From the NCBI RefSeq assembly GCF_021560035.1, contig NZ_CP074373.1:1980001-2044000 (forward strand): a DNA stretch of 64,000 bases. The letters run 5' to 3'. Position 1 is the stretch's first letter. Each line of letters starts with the position of its first letter. Positions 37,672 to 45,475 of the stretch are shown here, one piece after another. The notes beneath the pieces were generated by a model. That model ran no database searches, had not been told where the DNA came from, and saw only the letters and a program-made list of their open reading frames with translations. The position numbers were made by a program, and so were the translations under genes. Source of the DNA: Virgibacillus sp. NKC19-16. Lineage in GTDB: Bacteria; Bacillota; Bacilli; Bacillales; Amphibacillaceae.

Positions 37672-37872
37672 TCAATAAGATGAATGACTCGATTGGCTCT
37701 TGAATAAACCTGGTAAGACCTTTGTTCTTAATGTCGGCATATTCATCGATAGGCTAACTGCAACCCGCCGCAAGAAACTTACCGCCAGTATTGTGTTCAT
37801 CACTCGATACCGCCATTTATAAAGAATGGAAATTGCCGTTATAGCAGTTGCAATAATGATAATAAATCGCAT
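37672..37872 (-). CDS. yqgO: YqgO-like small membrane protein
   Basis: 66 aa. One membrane helix (FIIIIATAITAISILYKW) followed by a basic amphipathic region with YKWRYRVMN and LRRVAVSLSMNMP. AAAGGGTG is 5 bases before the ATG and a terminator follows, so the gene looks real. Position between gluP and yqgN fits B. subtilis yqgO. Function unknown. Confidence 0.65.
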   Translation of the reverse strand: MRFIIIIATAITAISILYKWRYRVMNTILAVSFLRRVAVSLSMNMPTLRTKVLPGLFKSQSSHSSY

Positions 37873-37954
37873 GTAAACACCCTTTTCTAATTGTGGTGTT
37901 ATTAGTTATTTTCCATTCAACTGACATTTATGCATGACATTAAACGTCATAGGC

Positions 37955-38515
37955 TTATAGCTCGTCTATTCCATCTTCCGTAATAAGATGTTTGACAGGG
38001 AGATCGAATTCTTCTCTAGGAATTTTTTCCACTAATTGGCTTCCATGTAATAAAGAAACTGTCTCGTTAGGATAGTCCATTAAAAACCGGTCATAATATC
38101 CGCCACCAAATCCAATCCGAAAGCCACCTTTATCGAATAGCAATCCTGGTACAATCAGTAAATCAATGGCAGCTTTGTCAATTTCCCTTGTTTCATTGGG
38201 TTTTGGTTCCATTAAATTATAATAAACCACTTCTAATTGATCATAGCTGTCTAGTTGATAAAATGTAAGCTTTTTTTCCTGTGGGATGCATTTTGGTACA
38301 CACACGATTTTGTTTTGCTTCCATGCAGCTTCAATGATAGCTGTTGTATCCCATTCAAATCCTTGTGACATTGTAATACCCACTGTATCTGCCTCTTTCC
38401 AAAGAGTAGAATTTACGAGATGGTCTATTAGTTGTTTTTCTATTGTTTGCTTAGTCTTCTCAGGAATATTTTTTAGTTTCTCGATTGCGGATTTTCGTAG
38501 TTGAAGTTTATCCAA
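37955..38515 (-). CDS. yqgN: 5-formyltetrahydrofolate cyclo-ligase
   Basis: About 186 aa. The nucleotide/folate motifs LLIVPGLLFDKGGFRIGFGGGYYDRFL are conserved. It converts 5-formyl-THF to 5,10-methenyl-THF with ATP. The TTG at 38515 lies 8 bases from AAGAGG; the in-frame GTG at 38524 overlaps the site, so TTG is preferred. Confidence 0.92.
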   Translation of the reverse strand: MDKLQLRKSAIEKLKNIPEKTKQTIEKQLIDHLVNSTLWKEADTVGITMSQGFEWDTTAIIEAAWKQNKIVCVPKCIPQEKKLTFYQLDSYDQLEVVYYNLMEPKPNETREIDKAAIDLLIVPGLLFDKGGFRIGFGGGYYDRFLMDYPNETVSLLHGSQLVEKIPREEFDLPVKHLITEDGIDEL

Positions 38516-38573
38516 ATGAATCACCTCTTATAAAATGGCTGTTTTCTAAAGGAATATTGTTTTTGACACAAAA

Positions 38574-38743
38574 GATATAGTAGACGACATTATGTTCGAT
38601 AATTGCCGTCGTCCGGGATCATTACGGGCAGTCGCTTTCCGCGGGAAGCGAAATGTCTTTTACGGAGTGAAGCCAAGCATTCAACCATTATTAGAACGAG
38701 AGACTTCTCGAAAGGGAATTTTCACAATGTCGTCTTTTATATC
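38574..38743. repeat. MITE-like element with 21-bp terminal inverted repeats
   Basis: The ends GATATAGTAGACGACATTATG (38574-38594) and, reversed, GATATAAAAGACGACATTGTG (38723-38743) match at 18 of 21 positions. The interior is GC-richer than its surroundings and holds the imperfect palindrome CGCTTTCCGCGGGAAGCG. No protein of its own. A non-autonomous mobile element is inferred. Confidence 0.6.
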
Positions 38744-38791
38744 AACTGCGAATATTTAAAAGTAACAATACTTACGAAAAGAGCCTATAAA

Positions 38792-38830
38792 ATAAACTCT
38801 TACCAATTAATGAAGTTGATAAGAGTTTAT
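38792..38830 (-). terminator. Terminator after rpmG
   Basis: ATAAACTCTTA ... TAAGAGTTTAT stem, 12 bases after the rpmG stop on the minus strand. Confidence 0.65.
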
Positions 38831-38841
38831 CCTTTTACAAA

Positions 38842-38991
38842 TTATTTTGTTTCGCGATGCAAGGTGTGTTTTTTTAAACGTGGGCAATATTTCATAAGCT
38901 CTAAACGCTCCGGATTAGTTCGCTTGTTTTTTGATGAAATATAATTACGCTCTCCTGTTTCAGTACAGGCTAAAGTAATATTTACGCGCAT
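38842..38991 (-). CDS. rpmG: 50S ribosomal protein L33
   Basis: 49 aa, [20 protein letters not shown] ... [14 protein letters not shown], the standard length. Only two Cys remain (CTETG and YCPRL), so the zinc ribbon of the four-Cys form is absent and this is a zinc-independent type. GGAGGG precedes the ATG. A terminator-like hairpin sits between its promoter and the start codon. Confidence 0.95.
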   Translation of the reverse strand: MRVNITLACTETGERNYISSKNKRTNPERLELMKYCPRLKKHTLHRETK

Positions 38992-39013
38992 GATTTTCCC
39001 TCCAAACTTTTAG

Positions 39014-39058
39014 AAAAAACGCAGAGCTACTGCCAATAAGCGATGAAAGTCCGCGTTT
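39014..39058 (-). promoter_or_regulatory. rpmG: Terminator-like hairpin in the rpmG leader
   Basis: On the minus strand AAACGCGGA ... TCTGCGTTT (8 of 9 pairs, 24-base loop) is followed by a U-run. It lies 23 bases before rpmG and downstream of the promoter, the position of an attenuator. Confidence 0.6.
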
Positions 39059-39140
39059 CTATTTCATCCTTAGAAATTTACTTTTCTTAAGTGTAATAAA
39101 CTTACTTATAAACTGCTCTTAGTTCATGTCAGACCTAATT

Positions 39141-39169
39141 ATAATAGCAGATGTTTCAAAAATTATCAA
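39141..39169 (-). promoter_or_regulatory. rpmG: Sigma-A-like promoter for rpmG
   Basis: TTGATA, 17 bases, TATTAT on the minus strand, about 150 bases before the rpmG start. It overlaps nothing else and gives a leader of about 140 nt. Confidence 0.55.
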
Positions 39170-39272
39170 GGACTCCTTGTAAAAAATTATAGTTTTCACA
39201 TCTCTATTTCTATGTTATAACTAATATTGTATCATAATAGATAGTTACTATAAAAGAAATGGAGGTAGTTGA

Positions 39273-39503
39273 ATGATTTATGCAGGAATTGCCATCATAA
39301 TTGTTGCTGTCGTCTTATTCATCTTATCATTTTTTATGAATGATAAATTTGAAGACTTGGAAAGTCAAGTAGAACAGCTTTCCATCTCAACAATGCAGGA
39401 TACATATCAGATGAAGAAAAAAATTAAAATCCTGGAAGAGGAATTACTTCCAGAAGATATCATGCAGGACACACTCTCTAAAAATGAGAGAAACAATTCA
39501 TAA
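39273..39503 (+). CDS. Small membrane protein with coiled coil
   Basis: 76 aa. One membrane helix ([21 protein letters not shown]) and a cytoplasmic Glu/Lys/Leu-rich coiled coil ([11 protein letters not shown] ... [12 protein letters not shown]). GGAGG lies 7 bases before the ATG. It is 26 bases upstream of the next gene and forms an operon with it. I do not recognise a named family. Confidence 0.8.
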   Translation: MIYAGIAIIIVAVVLFILSFFMNDKFEDLESQVEQLSISTMQDTYQMKKKIKILEEELLPEDIMQDTLSKNERNNS

Positions 39504-39529
39504 TCTAATGGTAAAAGAAGGAGAAGAAT

Positions 39530-40069
39530 ATGAAACAGCCAGTACGATCATTCTCAATAGGCTTATTTACAGCCGGGATAATTATGCTAATTGGCGTTTA
39601 TTTTTTTGATACACCGTCAAATGATGCCGAACAATTGCCGTCTGATGAGATGATTCCTGCACTCGAGGAAGAAGGTTATCATGTTTTAACTGAATCAGAA
39701 TACATTTCACTGTCGGTAAATGATGGAAATAATAATGAGTCAAGTGATTCGGATGAAAGCACCGCTACGGGAGAAACTGAAGATGACGAATCGGAAGACC
39801 AAAACACGGAAGAAAGTCAGGAAGATGGATCAGAAGAAGATGATACAACGGATGAAGATTCGGAAACATCGTACACATTAAATATTGAACAAGGTATGGA
39901 TTCTGCAACCATTAGTTCATTATTAGCGGAAAACGATATAATAGACGACGCTGATGAATTTAGCCAATACTTGAATGAAGAAGGATACGGGGTATATATA
40001 CAAATCGGAGAACATGAATTATCAAGTGATATGAGTTTTTATGAGATAGCTGAACTAATCGCAAATTAA
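39530..40069 (+). CDS. Membrane-anchored protein with acidic linker and MltG N-domain-like C-terminus
   Basis: 179 aa. A membrane helix (residues 8-26), an extremely acidic linker rich in Asp, Glu, Ser and Thr (about 65-120) and a small C-terminal domain (YTLNIEQGMDSATISSLLAE ... FYEIAELIAN) resembling the LysM-like N-terminal part of endolytic transglycosylase MltG. The catalytic domain is absent, so any envelope role would be regulatory or binding. Good AAGGAG site. Confidence 0.75.
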   Translation: MKQPVRSFSIGLFTAGIIMLIGVYFFDTPSNDAEQLPSDEMIPALEEEGYHVLTESEYISLSVNDGNNNESSDSDESTATGETEDDESEDQNTEESQEDGSEEDDTTDEDSETSYTLNIEQGMDSATISSLLAENDIIDDADEFSQYLNEEGYGVYIQIGEHELSSDMSFYEIAELIAN

Positions 40070-40116
40070 AAGCTATATTGCAGCAACCAGAATTATGCTG
40101 CAATATAGCTTTTTTA
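40068..40116 (+). terminator. Strong terminator after the MltG-like gene
   Basis: A near-perfect 18-bp stem (AAAAGCTATATTGCAGCA and its complement) followed by TTTTTT. Confidence 0.9.
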
Positions 40117-40120
40117 ATGA

Positions 40121-40157
40121 ACATACGCTGACCATTTTAGATCTGGTCAGCGTATGT
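40121..40157. repeat. Perfect 14-bp inverted repeat downstream of pbpA
   Basis: ACATACGCTGACCA and its exact complement flank a 9-base loop, 10 bases after the pbpA stop. On the minus strand a U-run is lacking, so it may be a terminator of unusual type or a bidirectional roadblock. Confidence 0.6.
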
Positions 40158-40167
40158 GAGCAAGAGC

Positions 40168-42243
40168 TTATTCCTCGTTTTCTTCTCCTTCGTTGTCTTC
40201 ATTACCCTCACTTCTATCCTCTTTTAAATCAAAATACGCATCCAAAATTCCTTCTCCGATATAATGATTGATTCCGCTAGCTTCCCCGGTATGTGGAACA
40301 ACTACCGCAAAAGCTATTTCCGGCTCATCAAAAGGTGCGTACCCGACTAAGCTGAGATTCTCTGTATATTGTTCTAAACTTCCATCTTCATATAATTCAT
40401 TTTCTGCCGTGCCTGTTTTACCGGCAGGGTTGTAATCCTTATCCCCAAAATAGCTGTAACCCGTACCATCGGAGGTTTGGAATACTTGACGGAATCCTTC
40501 CTGGACCCGCTCTATATGGTCTTGATCCATTTGAATTCTATTCAGTACGTCTGTGTTATGATGTTTATAAACAGACCCCAAATTTTCCTCTGAAGCAACC
40601 GGATTTCGAATTTCTTTGAGGAAATGTGGACGAACACGGTACCCGTCGTTTGCAATTGTAGATACATATTGTGCCATCTGCATGGTAGTATAGGTATCAA
40701 ATTGACCGATCGCATGGTCCATAAAGTTACCAGCAGTACCCTGAGATCCTTCATAACCCGTTGATTCAAATGGATAATCGACGCCTGTTTCCGAACCTAG
40801 TCCAAATTGCCTAAAATAGTTACGCATCTCCTGCCAAGCACTCGGATCAAATGAAACGGATTCGTTTCGTTGATAATTATATTCACCGCCCATACGCATT
40901 GCAATATGAAACATGTATATGTTAGATGATTGCTGTAAGGCATCCAAATCATTAACTAAACCTAAATTCCTCCAGGATGCTTTTTCTTCCGTTCCAGCTA
41001 TTTTAATTGGAGCATCATAAAACGTCTGTCCTGGTGTAACGACTTCTGATTCATATCCGGCTAACATCGTTGCACCTTTTACTATCGAGCCTGGTATGTG
41101 TGCATCATATAGCGTTTTGTATGCAGTGTTATTAAACTCATCCTCTTCCCTGTCATAAGTCTGCCCGGATACGGCTAATAACTCACCGGTTTGTGGATCC
41201 ATAACAACAGCAAGCGCATCTTCCATATTCCGGTTTTCGTATGGAGCTTCACTTATCGCTTTATCTAACTCTTCGCGGACTATTTCATCAACACGTTCCT
41301 GGAATTCCATATCAATGGTTAATACTAGATCTTTGCCACGCTCTCCTTCTACAACGGTTTCCGTATTAACGACATTTCCACTCTTATCTGTTGAGTATTG
41401 AATTTGCTCCTTTGTACCCCTTAGTACACCTTCATATTGTTCCTCTAAGCCAGTATTGCCAACACGGTCATTTCTTGAGTATCCTCTTGTTAAATAATAT
41501 TCTTCCTGATCACTCGGTATGCCTTCTTCCTGTGTTGTAATGGAACCAAGGAGGTTACGTATAGTATCGTCATAAGGGTATTCTCTATTCCAATCTGTTG
41601 TTGCATTAACACCTGGCAGGACATCGAGATGTTCTGCAACACGAGCATATTCTTCCGGAGTTACATCCTCATTTTTAACAATATGAGGTGTTAAGGAACG
41701 TGCCTTGTCTAACTCTTTCTTAATTGCAATTACCTCTTCTTCCTCTTCCGAAAAATTACTGATCTCTTCTTCTGAAATACGATCTAAAACCATATCGTAG
41801 TATTCAGAATTACTCATTTCCTCTGCCTCTTCATCCGATACACGACTCTCTGCCTCATCCTTGTTTTTCAGATACCAGTATTCCTTCCTGTTTCTTTCGG
41901 TGATCCCATCGGTATCCATGGAAATGAATTCAGCTAGTCTTTCAGCTACCTCTAGCCGATCTTCTGCTTGTACACCCTTGGCCGGTGTATACGTTATAGA
42001 GTATAATGGTTTATTGTCTACCACAACATCGTGATTGCTATCATATATTTTCCCACGTGGAACCGGAACTTTCGAAGTATCCTCTATCGTTCGTTCAATT
42101 TCTTCCTGAAAACTCTCCCCATTTAAAATCTGCACAACACCCAGCTGAAGAATTAATACAGAAAAAGATAAAAATACAACGAAAAATAATATATTTAATC
42201 GGAAGGGAAGCTGCGCCTTTTTCTTATTTTTCCTTTTTACCAT
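40168..42243 (-). CDS. pbpA: Class B penicillin-binding protein (transpeptidase, PBP2 type)
   Basis: 691 aa. One N-terminal membrane helix, a dimerisation/pedestal domain with a long acidic insert (about residues 95-200), and a transpeptidase domain with SIVK (SxxK, about residue 395), SSN and KTGTAE (about residue 610). It cross-links peptidoglycan for lateral wall growth. The C-terminus is an acidic tail. Matches B. subtilis pbpA in position next to yqgE. Confidence 0.93.
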   Translation of the reverse strand: MVKRKNKKKAQLPFRLNILFFVVFLSFSVLILQLGVVQILNGESFQEEIERTIEDTSKVPVPRGKIYDSNHDVVVDNKPLYSITYTPAKGVQAEDRLEVAERLAEFISMDTDGITERNRKEYWYLKNKDEAESRVSDEEAEEMSNSEYYDMVLDRISEEEISNFSEEEEEVIAIKKELDKARSLTPHIVKNEDVTPEEYARVAEHLDVLPGVNATTDWNREYPYDDTIRNLLGSITTQEEGIPSDQEEYYLTRGYSRNDRVGNTGLEEQYEGVLRGTKEQIQYSTDKSGNVVNTETVVEGERGKDLVLTIDMEFQERVDEIVREELDKAISEAPYENRNMEDALAVVMDPQTGELLAVSGQTYDREEDEFNNTAYKTLYDAHIPGSIVKGATMLAGYESEVVTPGQTFYDAPIKIAGTEEKASWRNLGLVNDLDALQQSSNIYMFHIAMRMGGEYNYQRNESVSFDPSAWQEMRNYFRQFGLGSETGVDYPFESTGYEGSQGTAGNFMDHAIGQFDTYTTMQMAQYVSTIANDGYRVRPHFLKEIRNPVASEENLGSVYKHHNTDVLNRIQMDQDHIERVQEGFRQVFQTSDGTGYSYFGDKDYNPAGKTGTAENELYEDGSLEQYTENLSLVGYAPFDEPEIAFAVVVPHTGEASGINHYIGEGILDAYFDLKEDRSEGNEDNEGEENEE

Positions 42244-42322
42244 TTATTCTCCCCCATATAAATTACTGCGTGGCAACTCACTCCCCTTATTATATCATTT
42301 ATTTCATGAAATTCGAATAGGA

Positions 42323-43594
42323 TCAACGATTTTTTTCATCAGTAATTTGATCTTTTATCATCATATCTTTGTTATTTGGACTACTCAGGTAGATATCTTT
42401 CACAAAAACATAAATGAATAGATGTCCTATTCCAAAGATGACCAATAGCCACGGGATTATCTCCTCAGCTTGGAAAATAGAAACAGCTATAAGAAAAACA
42501 CTGATTGATAAAACCCGTCCTATATTGACAAATAACTCGCGAACAACAATATATTCGACACGTAAATCTTTCGCTTTCCAAGCCTTCCCTATTACATCAT
42601 AGGTCATTGAATTGTAAGGGACATTTATAATTGGGTAGGCAATACCTATAAATACGGCATAAATAATCATTAGCAGATAACTTATCTCAAACAAAATAAT
42701 AAAAATCGAAAAGTAAAGAATAAGTGCCCCAATTAAAATAGCCTTTTTTCTCATGGATGGTTTGATAAATTTTGTAGCTAAAAAATAAAAGATAAACGAA
42801 AGCCCGGACAAAGATAAATTAAACACACCTAAAGCAAATTCGCTATTTGTGATTAAATAGACCCAAATCGTAATAACAAACGCGAACATCCCTTCTCTTA
42901 GCCCTTGGGCAACATGGGCGTTTAAAATTCGGTTCCAATTTTTATTATGCCGTCTTTCTTCAAGAATTCGCCTAAAGTGAAAACTTCCTTCCGCTTTGCG
43001 GCGGTTTAGGAAGAAGCTTGATACTACTGCACAAATAAATAAAATAAACGAAATGGTAAAGATTGTCCTGTAACCAAGATTTGCAGTCATTTTAGCAATA
43101 ATTATCCCTGCTAATAACGGCCCAATCATTCCACCGAACGATTGCAAGACACCTAAAAATCCATTGAAAAAATCCCTTGTTTCTGGTTCTGTAATTTCAA
43201 ATGTTAAAACATTGAATGCCAACCAATAAAATCCATATCCGATTCCGAGTAGACTACCGAGCAAGAAATTGTAGGTGGATGCATCCTCTCCGATTATTAA
43301 CACACTTAAAAAGAAAAGGGATAAAAATGTTACCCCTAGCCTTAACACAATAACGCGATCTACTTTTTTAGCCAGTTTCCCTGCTAAAATGAAAGTAGCT
43401 GGTTGAAATAAAAATATGGCTAAATTATACACGGCAATGGTAATGTAATCACCAGATTGCTTCCATAAGTAAATATTAACAAATGTATTGGAGAGAAAAA
43501 TCCCTAAAAAATAGAGACCTCCAACCAGTAATAAGAGTAATAAATCACGATTTATATCTAATTTATCTTGATAATACTGCAGACTTTTTCGCAT
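42323..43594 (-). CDS. yqgE: MFS transporter YqgE
   Basis: About 423 aa with twelve hydrophobic segments. AAGGAG is 8 bases before the ATG at 43594; a GTG one codon earlier is also in frame. Substrate unknown. Next to pbpA as in B. subtilis. Confidence 0.88.
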   Translation of the reverse strand: MRKSLQYYQDKLDINRDLLLLLLVGGLYFLGIFLSNTFVNIYLWKQSGDYITIAVYNLAIFLFQPATFILAGKLAKKVDRVIVLRLGVTFLSLFFLSVLIIGEDASTYNFLLGSLLGIGYGFYWLAFNVLTFEITEPETRDFFNGFLGVLQSFGGMIGPLLAGIIIAKMTANLGYRTIFTISFILFICAVVSSFFLNRRKAEGSFHFRRILEERRHNKNWNRILNAHVAQGLREGMFAFVITIWVYLITNSEFALGVFNLSLSGLSFIFYFLATKFIKPSMRKKAILIGALILYFSIFIILFEISYLLMIIYAVFIGIAYPIINVPYNSMTYDVIGKAWKAKDLRVEYIVVRELFVNIGRVLSISVFLIAVSIFQAEEIIPWLLVIFGIGHLFIYVFVKDIYLSSPNNKDMMIKDQITDEKNR

Positions 43595-43684
43595 CACTGA
43601 TACTCCTTTTTTTATTAGTCATAGTTTAAGCAAATGAGTATCAGATATGCAGAAAGGCTGCCTTTAAAAAATAATCGAAATAGA

Positions 43685-43712
43685 AAAACACGGGAAAGTT
43701 TCCCGTGTTTTC
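43685..43712 (-). terminator. Terminator after sodA
   Basis: AAAACACGGGAAAC and its complement form a near-perfect palindrome with flanking A/T runs, 14 bases after the sodA stop. Confidence 0.8.
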
Positions 43713-43725
43713 TAAATAAAATTAT

Positions 43726-44337
43726 TTATTTTGCTTCATTATAGTTTTTAGCAACTTCATCCCAGTTAACTACATTCCAGAATGCAGCAACGTAGTCAGG
43801 ACGTTTATTTTGATATTTAAGATAATAAGCATGCTCCCAAACATCCAGGCCTAGAATTGGAGTTTTCCCTTCCATTACTGGAGTATCCTGGTTAGGAGTG
43901 CTTGTTATTTCAAGTTCTCCGTTATTAACAACAAGCCATGCCCAGCCTGAACCAAAGCGACCTGTTGCAGCATTTCCAAATTCCTCTTTAAATTTGTCAA
44001 AGCTACCGAATTTGGCATTTATTTTATCAGATAATTCTCCGGATGGTTCTCCACCACCATTAGGTGAAAGTATTTTCCAGAACAAGCTATGGTTGGCATG
44101 TCCACCACCATTATTACGGACTGCAGTACGAGCACTTTCCGGTACTGCATCCAGATTACTTAATAAATCTTCAAGTGATTTATCCTGAAGATCTGAGTGT
44201 CCTTCTAAAGCACCGTTCAATTTTGTAACATACGTATTATGATGCTTCGTATGGTGAATGTTCATCGTTTCTTTATCGATTGTTGGTTCTAATGCATCAT
44301 ACGCATAAGGTAGTTCTGGTAATTCAAATTTTGCCAT
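43726..44337 (-). CDS. sodA: Superoxide dismutase (Mn type)
   Basis: 203 aa. Metal ligands are visible: His in [11 protein letters not shown] (residue 27), His about 82 in [10 protein letters not shown], and Asp/His in [18 protein letters not shown] near the end. Gly/Gln pattern GGG ... favours the Mn form. It removes superoxide in the cytoplasm. Typical length; GGAGGAA ribosome site. Confidence 0.96.
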   Translation of the reverse strand: MAKFELPELPYAYDALEPTIDKETMNIHHTKHHNTYVTKLNGALEGHSDLQDKSLEDLLSNLDAVPESARTAVRNNGGGHANHSLFWKILSPNGGGEPSGELSDKINAKFGSFDKFKEEFGNAATGRFGSGWAWLVVNNGELEITSTPNQDTPVMEGKTPILGLDVWEHAYYLKYQNKRPDYVAAFWNVVNWDEVAKNYNEAK

Positions 44338-44572
44338 TTTTAATCTTCCTCCTCTATTGTATTATAAAAGGACCTGAAAATTCACCCTTTTAATTAAGGT
44401 TATCAAAGCTTTATACCATATGCAAACTTTATGCATGAGTAAATATGCTTTATATATGTACTTCCCTTTTATGATTTATTAAAACATATTTTGTGTGATT
44501 TTTAAGTTTGAAAATTAAAACAAATACTCTCAAATAAAAAACAAGCTAAATAGCTTGTTCAAAACAGTGTGA

Positions 44573-44645
<73 letters not shown>

Positions 44646-44681
44646 TTGTCCAATTTCAGACTTCTGATATCTGATTATGTA

Positions 44682-44774
44682 TGGAGGAGGAAGAGGGATT
44701 CGAACCCCCGCGGGCTTTTACACCCCTGTCGGTTTTCAAGACCGATCCCTTCAACCAGACTTGGGTATTCCTCC
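44682..44774 (-). tRNA. tRNA-Ser (TGA)
   Basis: Class II tRNA with long variable arm, anticodon loop CTTGAAA and encoded CCA. The discriminator reads U73, whereas the B. subtilis counterpart has G73. Confidence 0.94.
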
Positions 44775-44785
44775 TAGCATTAATA

Positions 44786-44862
44786 TGGTGGACCCTGCAG
44801 GATTCGAACCTGCGACCGATCGGTTATGAGCCGATAGCTCTGACCAACTGAGCTAAGGGTCC
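44786..44862 (-). tRNA. tRNA-Ile2 (CAT, lysidine type)
   Basis: Anticodon loop CTCATAA. The body GGACCCTTAGCTCAGTTGG resembles the Ile2 tRNA whose C34 is modified by TilS, rather than initiator or elongator Met. CCA encoded. Confidence 0.85.
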
Positions 44863-44982
44863 GGGATTATTAGAAACACTTGGCATTGTTAAGCTTTTAG
44901 TAGCGAGTGCCACAGTTGCACTTATGCAGTAGAAAAATTTTATACTTTCATATCTGCGAACTAATTATTTATTACGTATTAA

Positions 44983-45059
44983 TGGGGCGACCGGTGGGGA
45001 TCGAACCCACGAATGCCGGAGCCACAATCCGGTGCGTTAACCACTTCGCCACGACCGCC
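44983..45059 (-). tRNA. tRNA-His (GTG)
   Basis: Anticodon loop TTGTGGC, an encoded extra G-1 opposite C73 as HisRS requires, and CCA. The spacer between this and tRNA-Ile2 (about 120 bases) holds no gene. Confidence 0.95.
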
Positions 45060-45078
45060 GTTTGATTTGTGCAGGTGA

Positions 45079-45152
45079 TAGCGGTGGAGGGGATCGAACC
45101 CACGACCTCACGGGTATGAACCGTACGCTCTCGCCAGCTGAGCTACACCGCC
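45079..45152 (-). tRNA. tRNA-Met (CAT, elongator)
   Basis: Body GGCGGTGTAGCTCAGCTGG with loop TTCATAC as in elongator Met. CCA is not encoded. A T-T opposition occurs at T-stem positions 50-64 (G-T in B. subtilis). Confidence 0.93.
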
Positions 45153-45156
45153 ATTT

Positions 45157-45231
45157 TGGCTCCACAGGTAGGATTCGAACCTACGACCGATCGGTTAACA
45201 GCCGATAGCTCTACCACTGAGCTACTGTGGA
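45157..45231 (-). tRNA. tRNA-Asn (GTT)
   Basis: Anticodon loop CTGTTAA, body nearly identical to the B. subtilis tRNA, CCA encoded. First gene of the six-tRNA cluster. Confidence 0.95.
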
Positions 45232-45430
45232 ATAATTTCTTTCACAAATTTAATTAACAGCGACGAAATATAATTTAACATGTTCGACAAGTTATGTCAA
45301 CATCTTTTTTTCACAGAATAAAAATTAACGCATGTATATGTAGTGTCGTTATCTGAAACAACATTATTTACTATAGCACTTTCAATAATATATTTCAAGA
45401 AAAAATTTAAAAAAGTTATAGTTCTAATAC

Positions 45431-45466
45431 AAAAATATAGAGAAGGGGATCCAGAGCCCCTTCTCA
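45431..45466 (-). terminator. Terminator after the Na/Pi cotransporter
   Basis: GAGAAGGGG ... CCCCTTCTC with 8-base loop, then TATATTTTTG on the minus strand. Confidence 0.85.
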
Positions 45467-45475
45467 CTTAGTCAT

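Noticed and set aside
38603-38944. 113-codon plus-strand frame
   Set aside because: It runs through the MITE-like element and antisense to rpmG, with no family likeness.
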